64,000 bases of DNA, from assembly GCF_016907335.1 (NCBI RefSeq), contig NZ_JAFBBT010000001.1, forward strand, positions 2,604,001 through 2,668,000, in the 5' to 3' direction. Both the position numbers and the translations under genes were made by a program. The notes under the pieces are model-generated. The model ran no database searches. It was not told the origin of the DNA and saw nothing but the letters and a program-made list of their open reading frames with translations. Source of the DNA: Curtobacterium herbarum (GTDB lineage Bacteria; Actinomycetota; Actinomycetes; Actinomycetales; Microbacteriaceae). Below are positions 34,688 through 43,142 of this stretch, piece after piece; the stretch's first letter is position 1, and each line of letters begins with the position of its first letter.

Positions 34688-35361
34688 CCGCCTGGACCAG
34701 GACGCTCCGTGCGATCGGCGCCGTCCTCCTGACGGTCGGGCTGACGGCCGGTTGCACGTCCGGAGAGGGAACCGTGGAGCACGACGCAGCCGGACTGACG
34801 CGGCAGGAGGTCGCCGCGCTGTCGTTGCAGGACGAGTTCGACCGGTACCGCGAGCACTACCGGACGATGCAGCAGGTCCTCGCGGACGCGCAACGGCAGC
34901 TCTCCGACGGCGAGTGGCACTGGAACGGCGGCGATGACATCCCGCAGATCGGTGGGGTCGGGATGCGCCCGTTGGCCGGAGCCGACACGCACAACACGTA
35001 CGCGCTGGAGTCGAGCCGGTCCTGGGACCCGGAGGGTGCACACGGATCCCGGTCCGATCTCGAGCCGCTGATCGACTACTTCGCAGCGAACGGCTGGAGA
35101 CACCACGTCGAGCGGATCACGGACACCTACTACCTCGACGGGTACACCGACGACGGCTGGCGCATCCAGTACCTCGTCCAACCGAGTGGTCACTACTCGC
35201 TCGACGTCGTCAGCGGCCTGTTCTGGACGAACGACGCCGACGCACTCTCCGAAGCCGTGGGCGGCCGCGCCGGCGGACGGCACCCGTCGTCCTCCCGACC
35301 CGGCGAGTACCCGGAACCGCCGACGTGGGAGTCGCCGATCATCAGCCCACCGAAGATCTGA
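34684..35361 (+). CDS. Predicted lipoprotein paired with the DUF1023 hydrolase
   Basis: A 225-residue lipoprotein with signal TLRAIGAVLLTVGLTAGC and lipobox Cys at residue 24. The mature part has a long helix (DEFDRYREHYRTMQQVLADA) then an alpha/beta segment with aromatic residues (DTYYLDGYTDDGWRIQYLV) and a Pro/Ser-rich C-terminus. The family is not recognised, but small lipoproteins of this build often sit next to DUF1023 hydrolases in Microbacteriaceae, as far as I recall. It overlaps the hydrolase stop by four bases. A tandem ~20-bp repeat starts at its stop. Confidence 0.78.
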   Translation: MTAWTRTLRAIGAVLLTVGLTAGCTSGEGTVEHDAAGLTRQEVAALSLQDEFDRYREHYRTMQQVLADAQRQLSDGEWHWNGGDDIPQIGGVGMRPLAGADTHNTYALESSRSWDPEGAHGSRSDLEPLIDYFAANGWRHHVERITDTYYLDGYTDDGWRIQYLVQPSGHYSLDVVSGLFWTNDADALSEAVGGRAGGRHPSSSRPGEYPEPPTWESPIISPPKI

Positions 35362-35400
35362 TCAGCTCCCCCGAAGATCTGAGCAGCCCACCGAAGACCC
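35341..35400 (+). repeat. Three ~20-bp tandem repeats at a gene end
   Basis: Units at 35341-35360, 35361-35381 and 35382-35400 share ATCAGCCCACCGAAGATCTG with small changes. The first includes the stop codon of the lipoprotein gene. Confidence 0.8.
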
Positions 35401-35434
35401 AGCAGCGCCACGGACGCACGGTCCCCGACCACGG

Positions 35435-35481
35435 ACGGACGGGAGGCGGTGCGCACGTCGTGCGCACCGCCTCCCGTCCGT
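35435..35481. terminator. 22-bp stem bidirectional terminator
   Basis: A 22-bp perfect inverted repeat beginning ACGGGAGGCGGTGCGCAC with a three-base loop lies between the convergent lipoprotein and ABC transporter operons. Confidence 0.88.
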
Positions 35482-35487
35482 CGCCGG

Positions 35488-37695
35488 CTACGCCGCGATC
35501 GTGGCGACCTTCTCCGGGTAGTGGCAGGCCCCCCGGTGGTCGACGTCCTCGCCACGGCGGGGCGCCTTCTCCGGCGCTTCCGTCTCGCAGCGGCGACGTT
35601 CCGCCTCGGGGAGGATCGCGTAGAGCGGGCAGCGCGACCGGAACCGGCAGCCGGTGAGCCGCTCGGTCGGGCTCGGCGGGTCCCCCGGCAGCAGGATCGT
35701 CGTCCGGGAGCGCTCGACGACGGGGTCCGGCACCGGGACGGCGGACATGAGGGCTGCCGTGTAGGGGTGCATCGGGCGCTCGAAGACCTCGTCGACGGCG
35801 CCCTCCTCGACCGTGCGGCCGAGGTACATGACACTGACGCGGTCGGCGACGTGCCGGATCACCGACAGGTCGTGCGAGACGAACAGGTACGACAGCCCGA
35901 GGCGGGCCTTGAGCTCGGCGAGCAGGTTGAGCACGCCGGCCTGGATCGACACGTCGAGGGCTGAGACCGGTTCGTCGAGGACGACCAGGTCGGGCTCCAC
36001 CGCGAGTGCTCGGGCGATGGAGATGCGCTGCCGCTGCCCGCCGGAGAACTCGTGCGGGTAGCGGTCGGCCTCGGCGGCCTGCAGTCCGACCAGGCCGAGC
36101 AGTTCCGGCACGCGCTCGTCGATCCGCGACGCCGGAGCGCCGATCGCACGGAGCGGTTCGGCGACGACGTCGTAGACCGACATGCGCGGGTCGAGGCTGG
36201 CGGACGGGTCCTGGAACACCATCGAGATGCGCTGGCGGAGTGCCCGCGTGCCGGCGGCGCCACGTGCGGTGGCCTCGGCGAGGGACTCACCGAACAGCTC
36301 GACGGTGCCCGACTCGGGACGCTCGAGGTCCATCAGCTGGTGCAGGGTCGTCGACTTGCCGGAGCCGGACTCGCCGACCAGGCCCAGGGTCTCGCCCCGG
36401 CGGATGTCGAGGTCGACCCCGTCGACGGCGAACACCTCGCCGACCTTGCGACGGAAGACGGCGCCCTTGACGAGCGGGAACGTCTTCGTCAGGCCCTCGA
36501 CGAGCACGACGGGCTCGCGGTCGGTGCGCGACGCCTGGACCGCGGCGGGGTGTTCGGGGATGACCGGCAGCGAGAAGATCCGGCCGGCGTCGGCGTGGGC
36601 GGCAGCGACCTCGGCGGTGCGGTGGCACGCGGCGGTGTGGCCGGCAGCGTGCGGCGGGAGCGCGGTGCTCGCGGTGTCGACGTCGATGCCCGCGGCGGCG
36701 TCGACGGCTGCGACCCCGATGCCGACCGGCGGCGCGAGGGCCGGCTCGGTCGACCGGCAGACCTCGGTGACGAGCGGGCAGCGTGCGGCGAACGGGCAGG
36801 CGTCCGACAGGCCGATGAGCGACGGCGGCGACCCGGGGATCGGCACGAGCGGCGACCGGTCGGTGGCGTCGAGCCGCGGGAGCGCCCCGATGAGCCCGAT
36901 CGTGTAGGGCATGCGCGGCCGGGCGAACAGTTCCTCGGCGGTGGCGGTCTCGACGATCCGGCCCGCGTACATGACAGCGATCCGGTCGGCGATGCCCGCG
37001 ATGACCCCGAGGTCGTGGCTGACGAACACCAGGGCGGCACCGGTCTCGCGCTGGGCGGTCCGGAGCACCTCGATGATCTGCGCCTGGATCGTGACGTCGA
37101 GTGCCGTGGTGGGCTCGTCCGCCAGGATCACGTCGGGGTCGTTGGCCATCGCCATCGCGATCATGGCGCGCTGCCGCATGCCGCCGGAGAACTCGTGCGG
37201 GAAGGCGTCGACGCGGCGGGCGGCCTCGGGGATCCCGACGAGCTCGAGGAGCTCGATCGCGCGGTCACGGGCCTCCGCCTTCGAGGCACCGCGGTGCAGT
37301 CGGACGGTCTCCGCGATCTGGTCGCCGATCGTGTACACCGGCGTGAACGCGGACAGCGGGTCCTGGAAGACCATCGCGACCTTGTCGCCGCGCAGGCGGC
37401 TCATCTGCTTGTCCGAACGGCCGAGCAGCTCCTCGCCGTCGAGCTCGACGGAGCCGGTGACCTTCGTGGTGTCGGGCAGCAGACCGAGCACGGCCATGCT
37501 CGTCACCGACTTGCCGGAGCCGGACTCCCCCACGATGCCCAGGACCTCGCCGCGTCGGAGTTCCAGGTCGACGCCGCGGACCGCGTGCACGGTCCCCCGC
37601 GGCGTCGGGAAGCGGACGTGCAGGTCGCGGACCCGGAGGATCGGCTCGGTGCTGGTCGTCGGCGTCGCGGCCGACCCGTTCGTGATGGTGCTCAT
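35488..37695 (-). CDS. Fused double ATPase of a peptide ABC importer (system 1)
   Basis: A 735-residue protein joining the two ATPases (DppD- and DppF-like) of a dipeptide/oligopeptide importer in one chain. The first NBD has Walker A GESGSGKS at residues 56-63, FSGGMRQRAMIA and DEPTTALDV; a C-terminal PC/SPC-rich tail (CPFAARCPLVTEVC) typical of OppD follows. A linker rich in Ala/Asp (about 330-400) joins a second NBD with Walker A near residue 440, FSGGQRQRISIA and DEPVSALDV. It ends with CRFRSRCPLY. The stop abuts a terminator. Energy comes from ATP on the cytoplasmic side of the permeases encoded just upstream. Peptide is the likely substrate class. Confidence 0.94.
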   Translation of the reverse strand: MSTITNGSAATPTTSTEPILRVRDLHVRFPTPRGTVHAVRGVDLELRRGEVLGIVGESGSGKSVTSMAVLGLLPDTTKVTGSVELDGEELLGRSDKQMSRLRGDKVAMVFQDPLSAFTPVYTIGDQIAETVRLHRGASKAEARDRAIELLELVGIPEAARRVDAFPHEFSGGMRQRAMIAMAMANDPDVILADEPTTALDVTIQAQIIEVLRTAQRETGAALVFVSHDLGVIAGIADRIAVMYAGRIVETATAEELFARPRMPYTIGLIGALPRLDATDRSPLVPIPGSPPSLIGLSDACPFAARCPLVTEVCRSTEPALAPPVGIGVAAVDAAAGIDVDTASTALPPHAAGHTAACHRTAEVAAAHADAGRIFSLPVIPEHPAAVQASRTDREPVVLVEGLTKTFPLVKGAVFRRKVGEVFAVDGVDLDIRRGETLGLVGESGSGKSTTLHQLMDLERPESGTVELFGESLAEATARGAAGTRALRQRISMVFQDPSASLDPRMSVYDVVAEPLRAIGAPASRIDERVPELLGLVGLQAAEADRYPHEFSGGQRQRISIARALAVEPDLVVLDEPVSALDVSIQAGVLNLLAELKARLGLSYLFVSHDLSVIRHVADRVSVMYLGRTVEEGAVDEVFERPMHPYTAALMSAVPVPDPVVERSRTTILLPGDPPSPTERLTGCRFRSRCPLYAILPEAERRRCETEAPEKAPRRGEDVDHRGACHYPEKVATIAA

Positions 37696-37723
37696 GCTGC
37701 TTCCCCGGTCGTCAGTGCGGCGG

Positions 37724-38734
37724 TCATGCGCCGGAACCGGCCTGTGTGGTCAACGCGGCCACGTCCACGGCCGCCTGGTTCTGGTCACGACGTCGGTTGC
37801 GCTTCTCGCGCTTGCCGGTCGTCGAGGTCGGGTCGAGTGCGTCGCGGAGACCGTCGCCGATCAGGTTCGCGGCGATCGCGAAGATGACGAGCGCACCGGC
37901 GGCGAAGTAGAACAGCCACGGGCTGACCAGCGCGTTGTCCTGGTTCTGCGCGATCAGCGTGCCGAGGGAGACGTCCGGCGGCTGCACGCCGAAGCCGAAG
38001 TAGCTGAGCGTTGTCTCACCGAGCACCGCGGTCGCGACCTGGATCGTGCCGTCGATGATGAGGAACGACGCCACGTTCGGCAGGACGTGCCGGAAGATGA
38101 TCCGGAACGGGCCGATCCCCATGTAGCGGGCGGCGCGGACGAACTCGCGCTCCTTGACGGACAGCGTCATCGCGCGGACCACGCGGGCGGTGATCATCCA
38201 GCCGAACAGCGTGATGAGCACGACCAGCACGATCCACCCGGCGTTCTGGATGCGCGGGCTGATGATCGCGATGATGAGGAACGACGGCAGCACGAGCAGC
38301 ATGTCGACGAAGAACATCACGATGCGGTCGACCCAGCCGCCGAAGTACCCGGCGGCGGCCCCCGTGATCGCGGCGATGGCGGTCGAGAACACGGCGACGA
38401 GCAGGCCGATGAGCAGGCTCTTCTGCATGCCCCGGGCGGTCTGGGCGAAGACGTCCTGGCCGATGCCGTTCGTGCCGAACCAGTGCGCGGCGCTCGGCGG
38501 CCGGGTGAACGACGTGTAGTCGATCTGCGAGTACTGCCAGGGGCTGACGAGCGGGCCGAGGAACGCGAAGGCGAACAGCAGCACGATGACGATCAGGCCC
38601 ACGCCGGCGCCACGGTTCATGAAGAGGCGCCGCGTGGTCTGCAGGAACCGGTTGCCCTGCCGCTTCGGGCGGGCCGGGATGTCGCTCTTCGCGATGAGCG
38701 ACGGGTCGACGGGTTCGATCCGGGTGTCGGTCAT
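37724..38734 (-). CDS. Peptide ABC importer permease, DppC-type (system 1)
   Basis: A 336-residue inner-membrane permease with an N-terminal helix (GAGVGLIVIVLLFAFAFLG), an extracytoplasmic loop (HWFGTNGIGQDVF) and five further helices. The EAA loop is REFVRAARYMGIGPFRIIFRHVLPN-type, the contact to the ATPases, and the C-terminus ends in the DGLRDALDPTS signature. Start ATG 38734. One base separates it from the stop of the partner permease gene and 28 from the ATPase gene, so the three genes are one operon. Confidence 0.92.
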   Translation of the reverse strand: MTDTRIEPVDPSLIAKSDIPARPKRQGNRFLQTTRRLFMNRGAGVGLIVIVLLFAFAFLGPLVSPWQYSQIDYTSFTRPPSAAHWFGTNGIGQDVFAQTARGMQKSLLIGLLVAVFSTAIAAITGAAAGYFGGWVDRIVMFFVDMLLVLPSFLIIAIISPRIQNAGWIVLVVLITLFGWMITARVVRAMTLSVKEREFVRAARYMGIGPFRIIFRHVLPNVASFLIIDGTIQVATAVLGETTLSYFGFGVQPPDVSLGTLIAQNQDNALVSPWLFYFAAGALVIFAIAANLIGDGLRDALDPTSTTGKREKRNRRRDQNQAAVDVAALTTQAGSGA

Positions 38735-38735
38735 G

Positions 38736-39731
38736 TCATGCCCTCCTGACGCGCGGGTCCAGCGCGGCGGTCGCGACGTCGGCGAGGAACCCGGCGATGA
38801 GCACCACCACCGCGGCGAAGAGTGTGTACGCCGTCACGACGTTGACGTCGTTGCCGTTCACCGCGTCGATGAACCACGAGCCGAGCCCGTTCCACGCGAA
38901 GATCTTCTCGGTCAGGGTCGCGCCGGTCAGGATGCCGAGGAACCCGTAGGCGAAGAGCGTCGTCATCGGGATGAGCGCGGTGCGCAGGCCGTGCTTGAAC
39001 GTGGCCCGGCCCCGCGTCAGTCCCTTGGCCCGGGCGGTCCGGAGGAAGTCCGAACCCAGGACGTCGAGCATGGTCGCGCGCTGGTACCGGCTGTAGATGG
39101 CGATCAGGCCCACCGCGATCGAGATCGTCGGCAGCAGCAGGTGGGCGCCGCGGTCCACGAGCAGCGTCCAGGCCGACCCGTCGAGCCCGGGGGTCGCCTC
39201 GCCGGTGAAGTTGATGAGCTGGCTGCCGGCGTCCTGGTTCAGCTTTGTTGCACCGATCTTCAGGATGACGGCGGTCAGGAACACCGGTGTCGAGAACAGG
39301 ACGATCGATATCGCGGCGCTGACCCGGTCCGAGATCTTGTACTGGCGGATCGCGTTCCACACGCCGACGAGCACCCCGAGCACGATGCCCCCGATCGACC
39401 CGACGAGCAGCAGCCGGAGACTCACCCCCAGCCGCGGGAAGAACTGCTGGTTCACCGAGCGGTCCTGGATCGTCTGCCCGAGGTCACCGTGCACGACCCC
39501 GTCGAGCCAGTGCCCGTACCGGATCACCACGGGGGTCTTGTCGTTGACACCGATGTCGTCGAGCTTGTCGTCGATCACCTGTGCCGACGGCGCGGGGTTC
39601 CGCTGCGCGTAGACGGAGCGGGGGCTGAACGTCGCTGACGCGAGGAAGTAGGTCAGCGAGGTCGCGAGGAACACGAGCACGACGTAGTACACGAATCGAC
39701 GCGCCAGGAAGCGGATCATGGAGGCCACCAT
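38736..39731 (-). CDS. Peptide ABC importer permease, DppB-type (system 1)
   Basis: A 331-residue permease with six helices. The N-terminal helix is RRFVYYVVLVFLATSLTYFL, followed by a large loop with DKTPVVIRYGHWLDGVVHGDLGQ. The EAA loop is DFLRTARAKGLTRGRATFKHGLR-like and the C-terminus ends in DPRVRRA. ATG 39731 (MVASMIRFL) is preferred since a GAGG element precedes it; ATG 39719 is an option. The gene is first in the importer operon and divergent from its likely binding-protein gene, 132 bases away. A TTCCGGAA palindrome (39746-39753) falls between them. Confidence 0.9.
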   Translation of the reverse strand: MVASMIRFLARRFVYYVVLVFLATSLTYFLASATFSPRSVYAQRNPAPSAQVIDDKLDDIGVNDKTPVVIRYGHWLDGVVHGDLGQTIQDRSVNQQFFPRLGVSLRLLLVGSIGGIVLGVLVGVWNAIRQYKISDRVSAAISIVLFSTPVFLTAVILKIGATKLNQDAGSQLINFTGEATPGLDGSAWTLLVDRGAHLLLPTISIAVGLIAIYSRYQRATMLDVLGSDFLRTARAKGLTRGRATFKHGLRTALIPMTTLFAYGFLGILTGATLTEKIFAWNGLGSWFIDAVNGNDVNVVTAYTLFAAVVVLIAGFLADVATAALDPRVRRA

Positions 39732-39745
39732 AGGGCCTCGTTTGT

Positions 39746-39753
39746 TTCCGGAA
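39746..39753. promoter_or_regulatory. Palindrome in the divergent importer promoter
   Basis: TTCCGGAA, extended to TGTTTCCGGAACA (39743-39755), lies 15 bases before the permease start and between the divergent operons. It could be an operator for both, but no regulator gene is adjacent. Confidence 0.35.
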
Positions 39754-39863
39754 CATGTCGTGCCCCAGCCGGGCTCGTAACGAAACCACGTCGGATACGA
39801 AAAATGCCCTCGACCCCCGTGCGGTGCCCCTAGGCTCAGCGACATCTTCCAGAGGGGAACGAA

Positions 39864-41543
39864 ATGAAGCACAGGAAAGTCCTCGCGGTGACGGCGGCCC
39901 TCGCCGGCATCGCGCTCGCCGTGACCGGTTGCTCGGGCGGCTCAGGTGGGTCGAACGGGTCCTCGGACGACTCGGGCAAGAAGACCCTGCCGACCTCGGC
40001 ACAGATCAACCCGAAGCCGGTCTCCGACCTCGAAGACGGCGGGACGCTCCGTCTGCCGATCTCGCAGTGGGTCTCGCAGTGGAACTACAACGAGGTCGAC
40101 GGCCCGCTCGTCGACGCGTCGACGATCGAACAGGCGACGATGCCGTACATCTACACGATCGACGACAAGGGTGCCCCCACCCTGGACACCGACTACGTGT
40201 CGAAGGCCGAGGTCACGAGCAACGACCCGCTCACGATCTCGTACACGATCAACGACAAGGCCAAGTGGAACGACGGCTCCGAGATCACCTGGCGTGACTT
40301 CGAGAACGAGTGGAAGACCACCAACGGCACGGACAAGGCCTACCTGATCGCCGGCTCGACCGGCTACGAGGACATCTCCTCCGTCACCAAGGGCGCGACC
40401 GACAAGGACGTCGTGGTGAAGTTCGCCACGCCGTTCTCGGACTGGAAGTCCCTGTTCAGCCCGCTCTACCCGGCCAGCCAGACCAGCACGCCGGACCAGT
40501 TCAACAACGGCTACAAGGGCAAGGTCCCGGTGTCGTCCGGTCCGTACAAGATCACGGACCTGAACGAGACCGCAGGCACCGTCACCATGAAGCCGGACGA
40601 GAACTGGTGGGGCGACAAGCCCAAGCTCGACCAGGTGATCTTCCGCTCGCTGGACGGCAACGCCGACGTCGACGCCTACCTGAACAAGGAGATCGACTCC
40701 GTCCTCACCACGACGTCGGAACGCTTCGACCGGGTGAAGAACGCGAAGAACACGAAGATCCTGGCCTCGACGTCCGCGCAGTACACGCACGTCGACTTCT
40801 CGACGAACGGTCTGCTCAAGGACAAGCAGCTGCGGCTGGCGATCCAGCACGCGGTGAACCGTGACGCCCTGGCCCAGGTCATCGGCGGCACGCTGCCCTA
40901 CAAGCTCGGCACGCTCGACAACCACCTGTTCCTGTCCACGGACAAGGGCTACAAGTCGAACACCAAGCCGAACGGCGACTTCGACGTCGAGAAGGCGAAG
41001 AAGCTGCTGGACGACGACGGCTGGAAGACGGACGGCACCTACCGCTCGAAGGGCGGCAAGCAGCTGGCCATCGCCATCACGATCCCGTCCGGTGCCCCGA
41101 CCTCGCAGCAGCTGGCGCAGGTCATGCAGCAGCAGCTGAAGGAGATCGGCGTCAAGCTCACCCTGAAGACGGTCGCCACCGACGACTTCTTCGAGCAGTA
41201 CGTCACCCCGGGCAACTACGACATGACGATCTTCGTCTGGGCCGGCACCGGCTTCCACTCCAGCTCGGCGACGATCTACACCTCGGGTGCCACCGGCCAG
41301 AACTACGGCCGTGTCAGCTCGGATGCGATCGACAAGCTGACGAAGCAGGCGCTGTCCGAGCCGGACTCGGACAAGGCCAACGTCATCTGGAACAAGATCG
41401 ACAAGCAGGTCTGGGCGATCGGCCACTCGATGCCGATCACCGCGAAGCCCGCGCTGGTCGCGCAGAACCCGAAGCTCGCCAACTACGGCGCGTTCGCGGG
41501 TGCGCAGAACATCGACTGGACGAAGGTCGGCTTCACCAAGTAG
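39864..41543 (+). CDS. Peptide-binding lipoprotein (SBP family 5, system 1)
   Basis: A 559-residue substrate-binding lipoprotein of family 5, which captures peptides outside the membrane for the permeases. The signal reads ALAGIALAVTGC with lipobox Cys at about residue 24. Family features are GPYKITDLNETAGTVTMKPDENWWG, LRLAIQHAVNRDALAQVIGG and the typical GTLDNHLFL region. ATG 39864 follows AGAGGGG; a -10 box TAGGCT lies at 39831-39836. It is divergent from the permease/ATPase operon and followed by a hairpin. The ligand is unknown; the fold also binds oligosaccharides and nickel in some members. Confidence 0.93.
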   Translation: MKHRKVLAVTAALAGIALAVTGCSGGSGGSNGSSDDSGKKTLPTSAQINPKPVSDLEDGGTLRLPISQWVSQWNYNEVDGPLVDASTIEQATMPYIYTIDDKGAPTLDTDYVSKAEVTSNDPLTISYTINDKAKWNDGSEITWRDFENEWKTTNGTDKAYLIAGSTGYEDISSVTKGATDKDVVVKFATPFSDWKSLFSPLYPASQTSTPDQFNNGYKGKVPVSSGPYKITDLNETAGTVTMKPDENWWGDKPKLDQVIFRSLDGNADVDAYLNKEIDSVLTTTSERFDRVKNAKNTKILASTSAQYTHVDFSTNGLLKDKQLRLAIQHAVNRDALAQVIGGTLPYKLGTLDNHLFLSTDKGYKSNTKPNGDFDVEKAKKLLDDDGWKTDGTYRSKGGKQLAIAITIPSGAPTSQQLAQVMQQQLKEIGVKLTLKTVATDDFFEQYVTPGNYDMTIFVWAGTGFHSSSATIYTSGATGQNYGRVSSDAIDKLTKQALSEPDSDKANVIWNKIDKQVWAIGHSMPITAKPALVAQNPKLANYGAFAGAQNIDWTKVGFTK

Positions 41544-41561
41544 CCACCGACCGACAGACAC

Positions 41562-41592
41562 GAGGGGCCGGACGCACTGCGTCCGGCCCCTC
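41562..41592 (+). terminator. Intrinsic-type terminator after the binding protein
   Basis: A 14-bp perfect stem (GAGGGGCCGGACGC) with an ACT loop and a weak T-rich run (CTGTTTCC) follows the stop by 18 bases. Confidence 0.8.
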
Positions 41593-41722
41593 CTGTTTCC
41601 GGCCTCGCGCGCATCGGAGCGGCCGAGCCGCCGAGCGTGGCGGACCAGCCGGTGTGCGCTCTCGCAGGACATGCACGGTGCGGTCCCCGTCACATCCACT
41701 GCCCGGACCGTACTGTTGCCCC

Positions 41723-42202
41723 ATGGCCATCCCCGACACGGGCACTGCGGCACCGGGCTTCACCCTCCCCGGCATGGTCGTCCGTGACGGCGTCCGCACC
41801 GATGCGGAGTACTCGCTCGCGGCCCAGGTCGGCCGTCCGGTGGTCCTCGCCTTCTACCCGGGCGACGCCACCCCCGTCTGCACCGCCCAGCTCTGCTCGT
41901 ACCAGCAGGAGCTCGACGACTTCCGCGACCTCGGCGCCGTCGTCTGGGGCATCAGCCCGCAGGGCCTCGACTCGCACGAGGGCTTCGCCCGGAACGCATC
42001 GCTGTCGTTCCCCCTCCTCTCCGACGTCGCCGGCGACGTCATCCGTGCCTACGGCGTACACGTCCCCGGGTTGGGTCTGCGACGGTCGGTCTTCGTGATC
42101 GGCCCGGACGGCCTGGTGCGGTGGCGACACGTCGGCCTGGTCGGCCTCCGCTTCCCGCGCGCCGAGGTCATCCGCGACCAGATCGAGCTGCTCGTCGACT
42201 GA
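41723..42202 (+). CDS. Bcp-type atypical two-Cys peroxiredoxin
   Basis: A 159-residue thiol peroxidase of the AhpC/TSA superfamily, reducing hydroperoxides with thioredoxin-like donors. The active site is FYPGDATPVCTAQLCSY, with peroxidatic Cys53 (TxxC) and resolving Cys58 five residues later, the BCP pattern. Downstream it has VVWGISPQGLDSHEGF, SFPLLSDVAGDVIRAYGV and VFVIGPDG. ATG 41723 follows TACTGT (41711-41716) by six bases, suggesting a leaderless mRNA. It lies between the two ABC importer loci with no evident link. Confidence 0.93.
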   Translation: MAIPDTGTAAPGFTLPGMVVRDGVRTDAEYSLAAQVGRPVVLAFYPGDATPVCTAQLCSYQQELDDFRDLGAVVWGISPQGLDSHEGFARNASLSFPLLSDVAGDVIRAYGVHVPGLGLRRSVFVIGPDGLVRWRHVGLVGLRFPRAEVIRDQIELLVD

Positions 42203-42381
42203 AGCATTGACAGACGCGACCGCCGGGGTGACGATGGTGGCCCTGCAGACCTCCGGGCTCGCCTCCCCGGGACATCGGGTCTCCTGCCGGTACGTGCTCG
42301 GCCTGTCTGGTCCGCTCGGTGGGTGGTCCCGGGGAGGCGCTCTCGTCGATCGCCGACCTGCCGTCTCCTAGGCTTGCCACC

Positions 42382-42963
42382 ATGCCCGAACCGACCGCGC
42401 CCGTCCGGCCGACCGAGCCCGTCCGGATCGTCGCGACGAACCTGCGCCGCTTCGCCGTCGCCCTCTGGGTCGTGGCGGTCGCCCTCGTCGTCATCGGGCT
42501 CCTCACGAACGGCCTCCGCGCCGCGTTGCTGGTGCCGGCGCCGTCCCTCTTCACCGCCTGGTTCGCCTGGGTGGTCCTCTGGCGTCCGCGCATCGAACTG
42601 ACCGAGGACGAGCTGGTCGTGGTCGACGTCCGCCGGACCACGCGCTTCGCCTGGCGGCGCGTGCAGGACGTTCGGTCGAAGTACGGCCTCGAGGTCGTCA
42701 CCGACCAGGGTGAGCAGCGGGTCTGGATCGCGCCGCGGCCGACGGCACGGCTCGCCCTCGAACGGCCGGGAGGCACGGTGCCGGTCACCGTCGCCGCTGC
42801 GGCCGACGAGATGCGTGCGCGGGTGCCCGCCCCCGTCGAGTACGACGGCGCACCTCCGGCGACCGTGACGGCCGCGCCCATCGTGCACCGTGTCCACGGT
42901 TGGGCGATCGTCGCCCTCGTCGTGCTCGGGATCGCCGGCAGCATGGCCGGCGCACGCCTCTGA
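42382..42963 (+). CDS. PH-domain-like membrane protein
   Basis: A 193-residue protein. Two close helices at about residues 23-65 (FAVALWVVAVALVVIGLLT, FTAWFAWVVLWRP) precede a beta-rich PH-like domain (IELTEDELVVVDVRRTTRFAWRRVQDV) of the bacterial PH family. A final helix (GWAIVALVVLGIAGSMAG) ends the chain. Function is unknown in the family. ATG 42382 lies seven bases after TAGGCT (42369-42374). The 179 bases before it hold nothing recognisable. Confidence 0.78.
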   Translation: MPEPTAPVRPTEPVRIVATNLRRFAVALWVVAVALVVIGLLTNGLRAALLVPAPSLFTAWFAWVVLWRPRIELTEDELVVVDVRRTTRFAWRRVQDVRSKYGLEVVTDQGEQRVWIAPRPTARLALERPGGTVPVTVAAAADEMRARVPAPVEYDGAPPATVTAAPIVHRVHGWAIVALVVLGIAGSMAGARL

Positions 42964-43083
42964 GCCCGGACTGACCGAGGCCCGGTACCGGGCCTGGCCG
43001 GACACCGGTCCGGGCCTGGCCGGCACCCGTCCGGGCCCGGCCTGCGCGAGGTGGGGCGGGCCTCCCGTCCGGCGCCCGGAACG

Positions 43084-43123
43084 ACGGAACGCGCCGTCCC
43101 GGAGCCGGGGCGGCGCGTTCCGT
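43084..43123. terminator. 17-bp hairpin between convergent genes
   Basis: A 13-bp perfect stem (ACGGAACGCGCCG) extended by four pairs with a six-base loop separates the PH-like gene from importer system 2. Confidence 0.8.
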
Positions 43124-43142
43124 GTGTCGCAGCAGGTGCGGG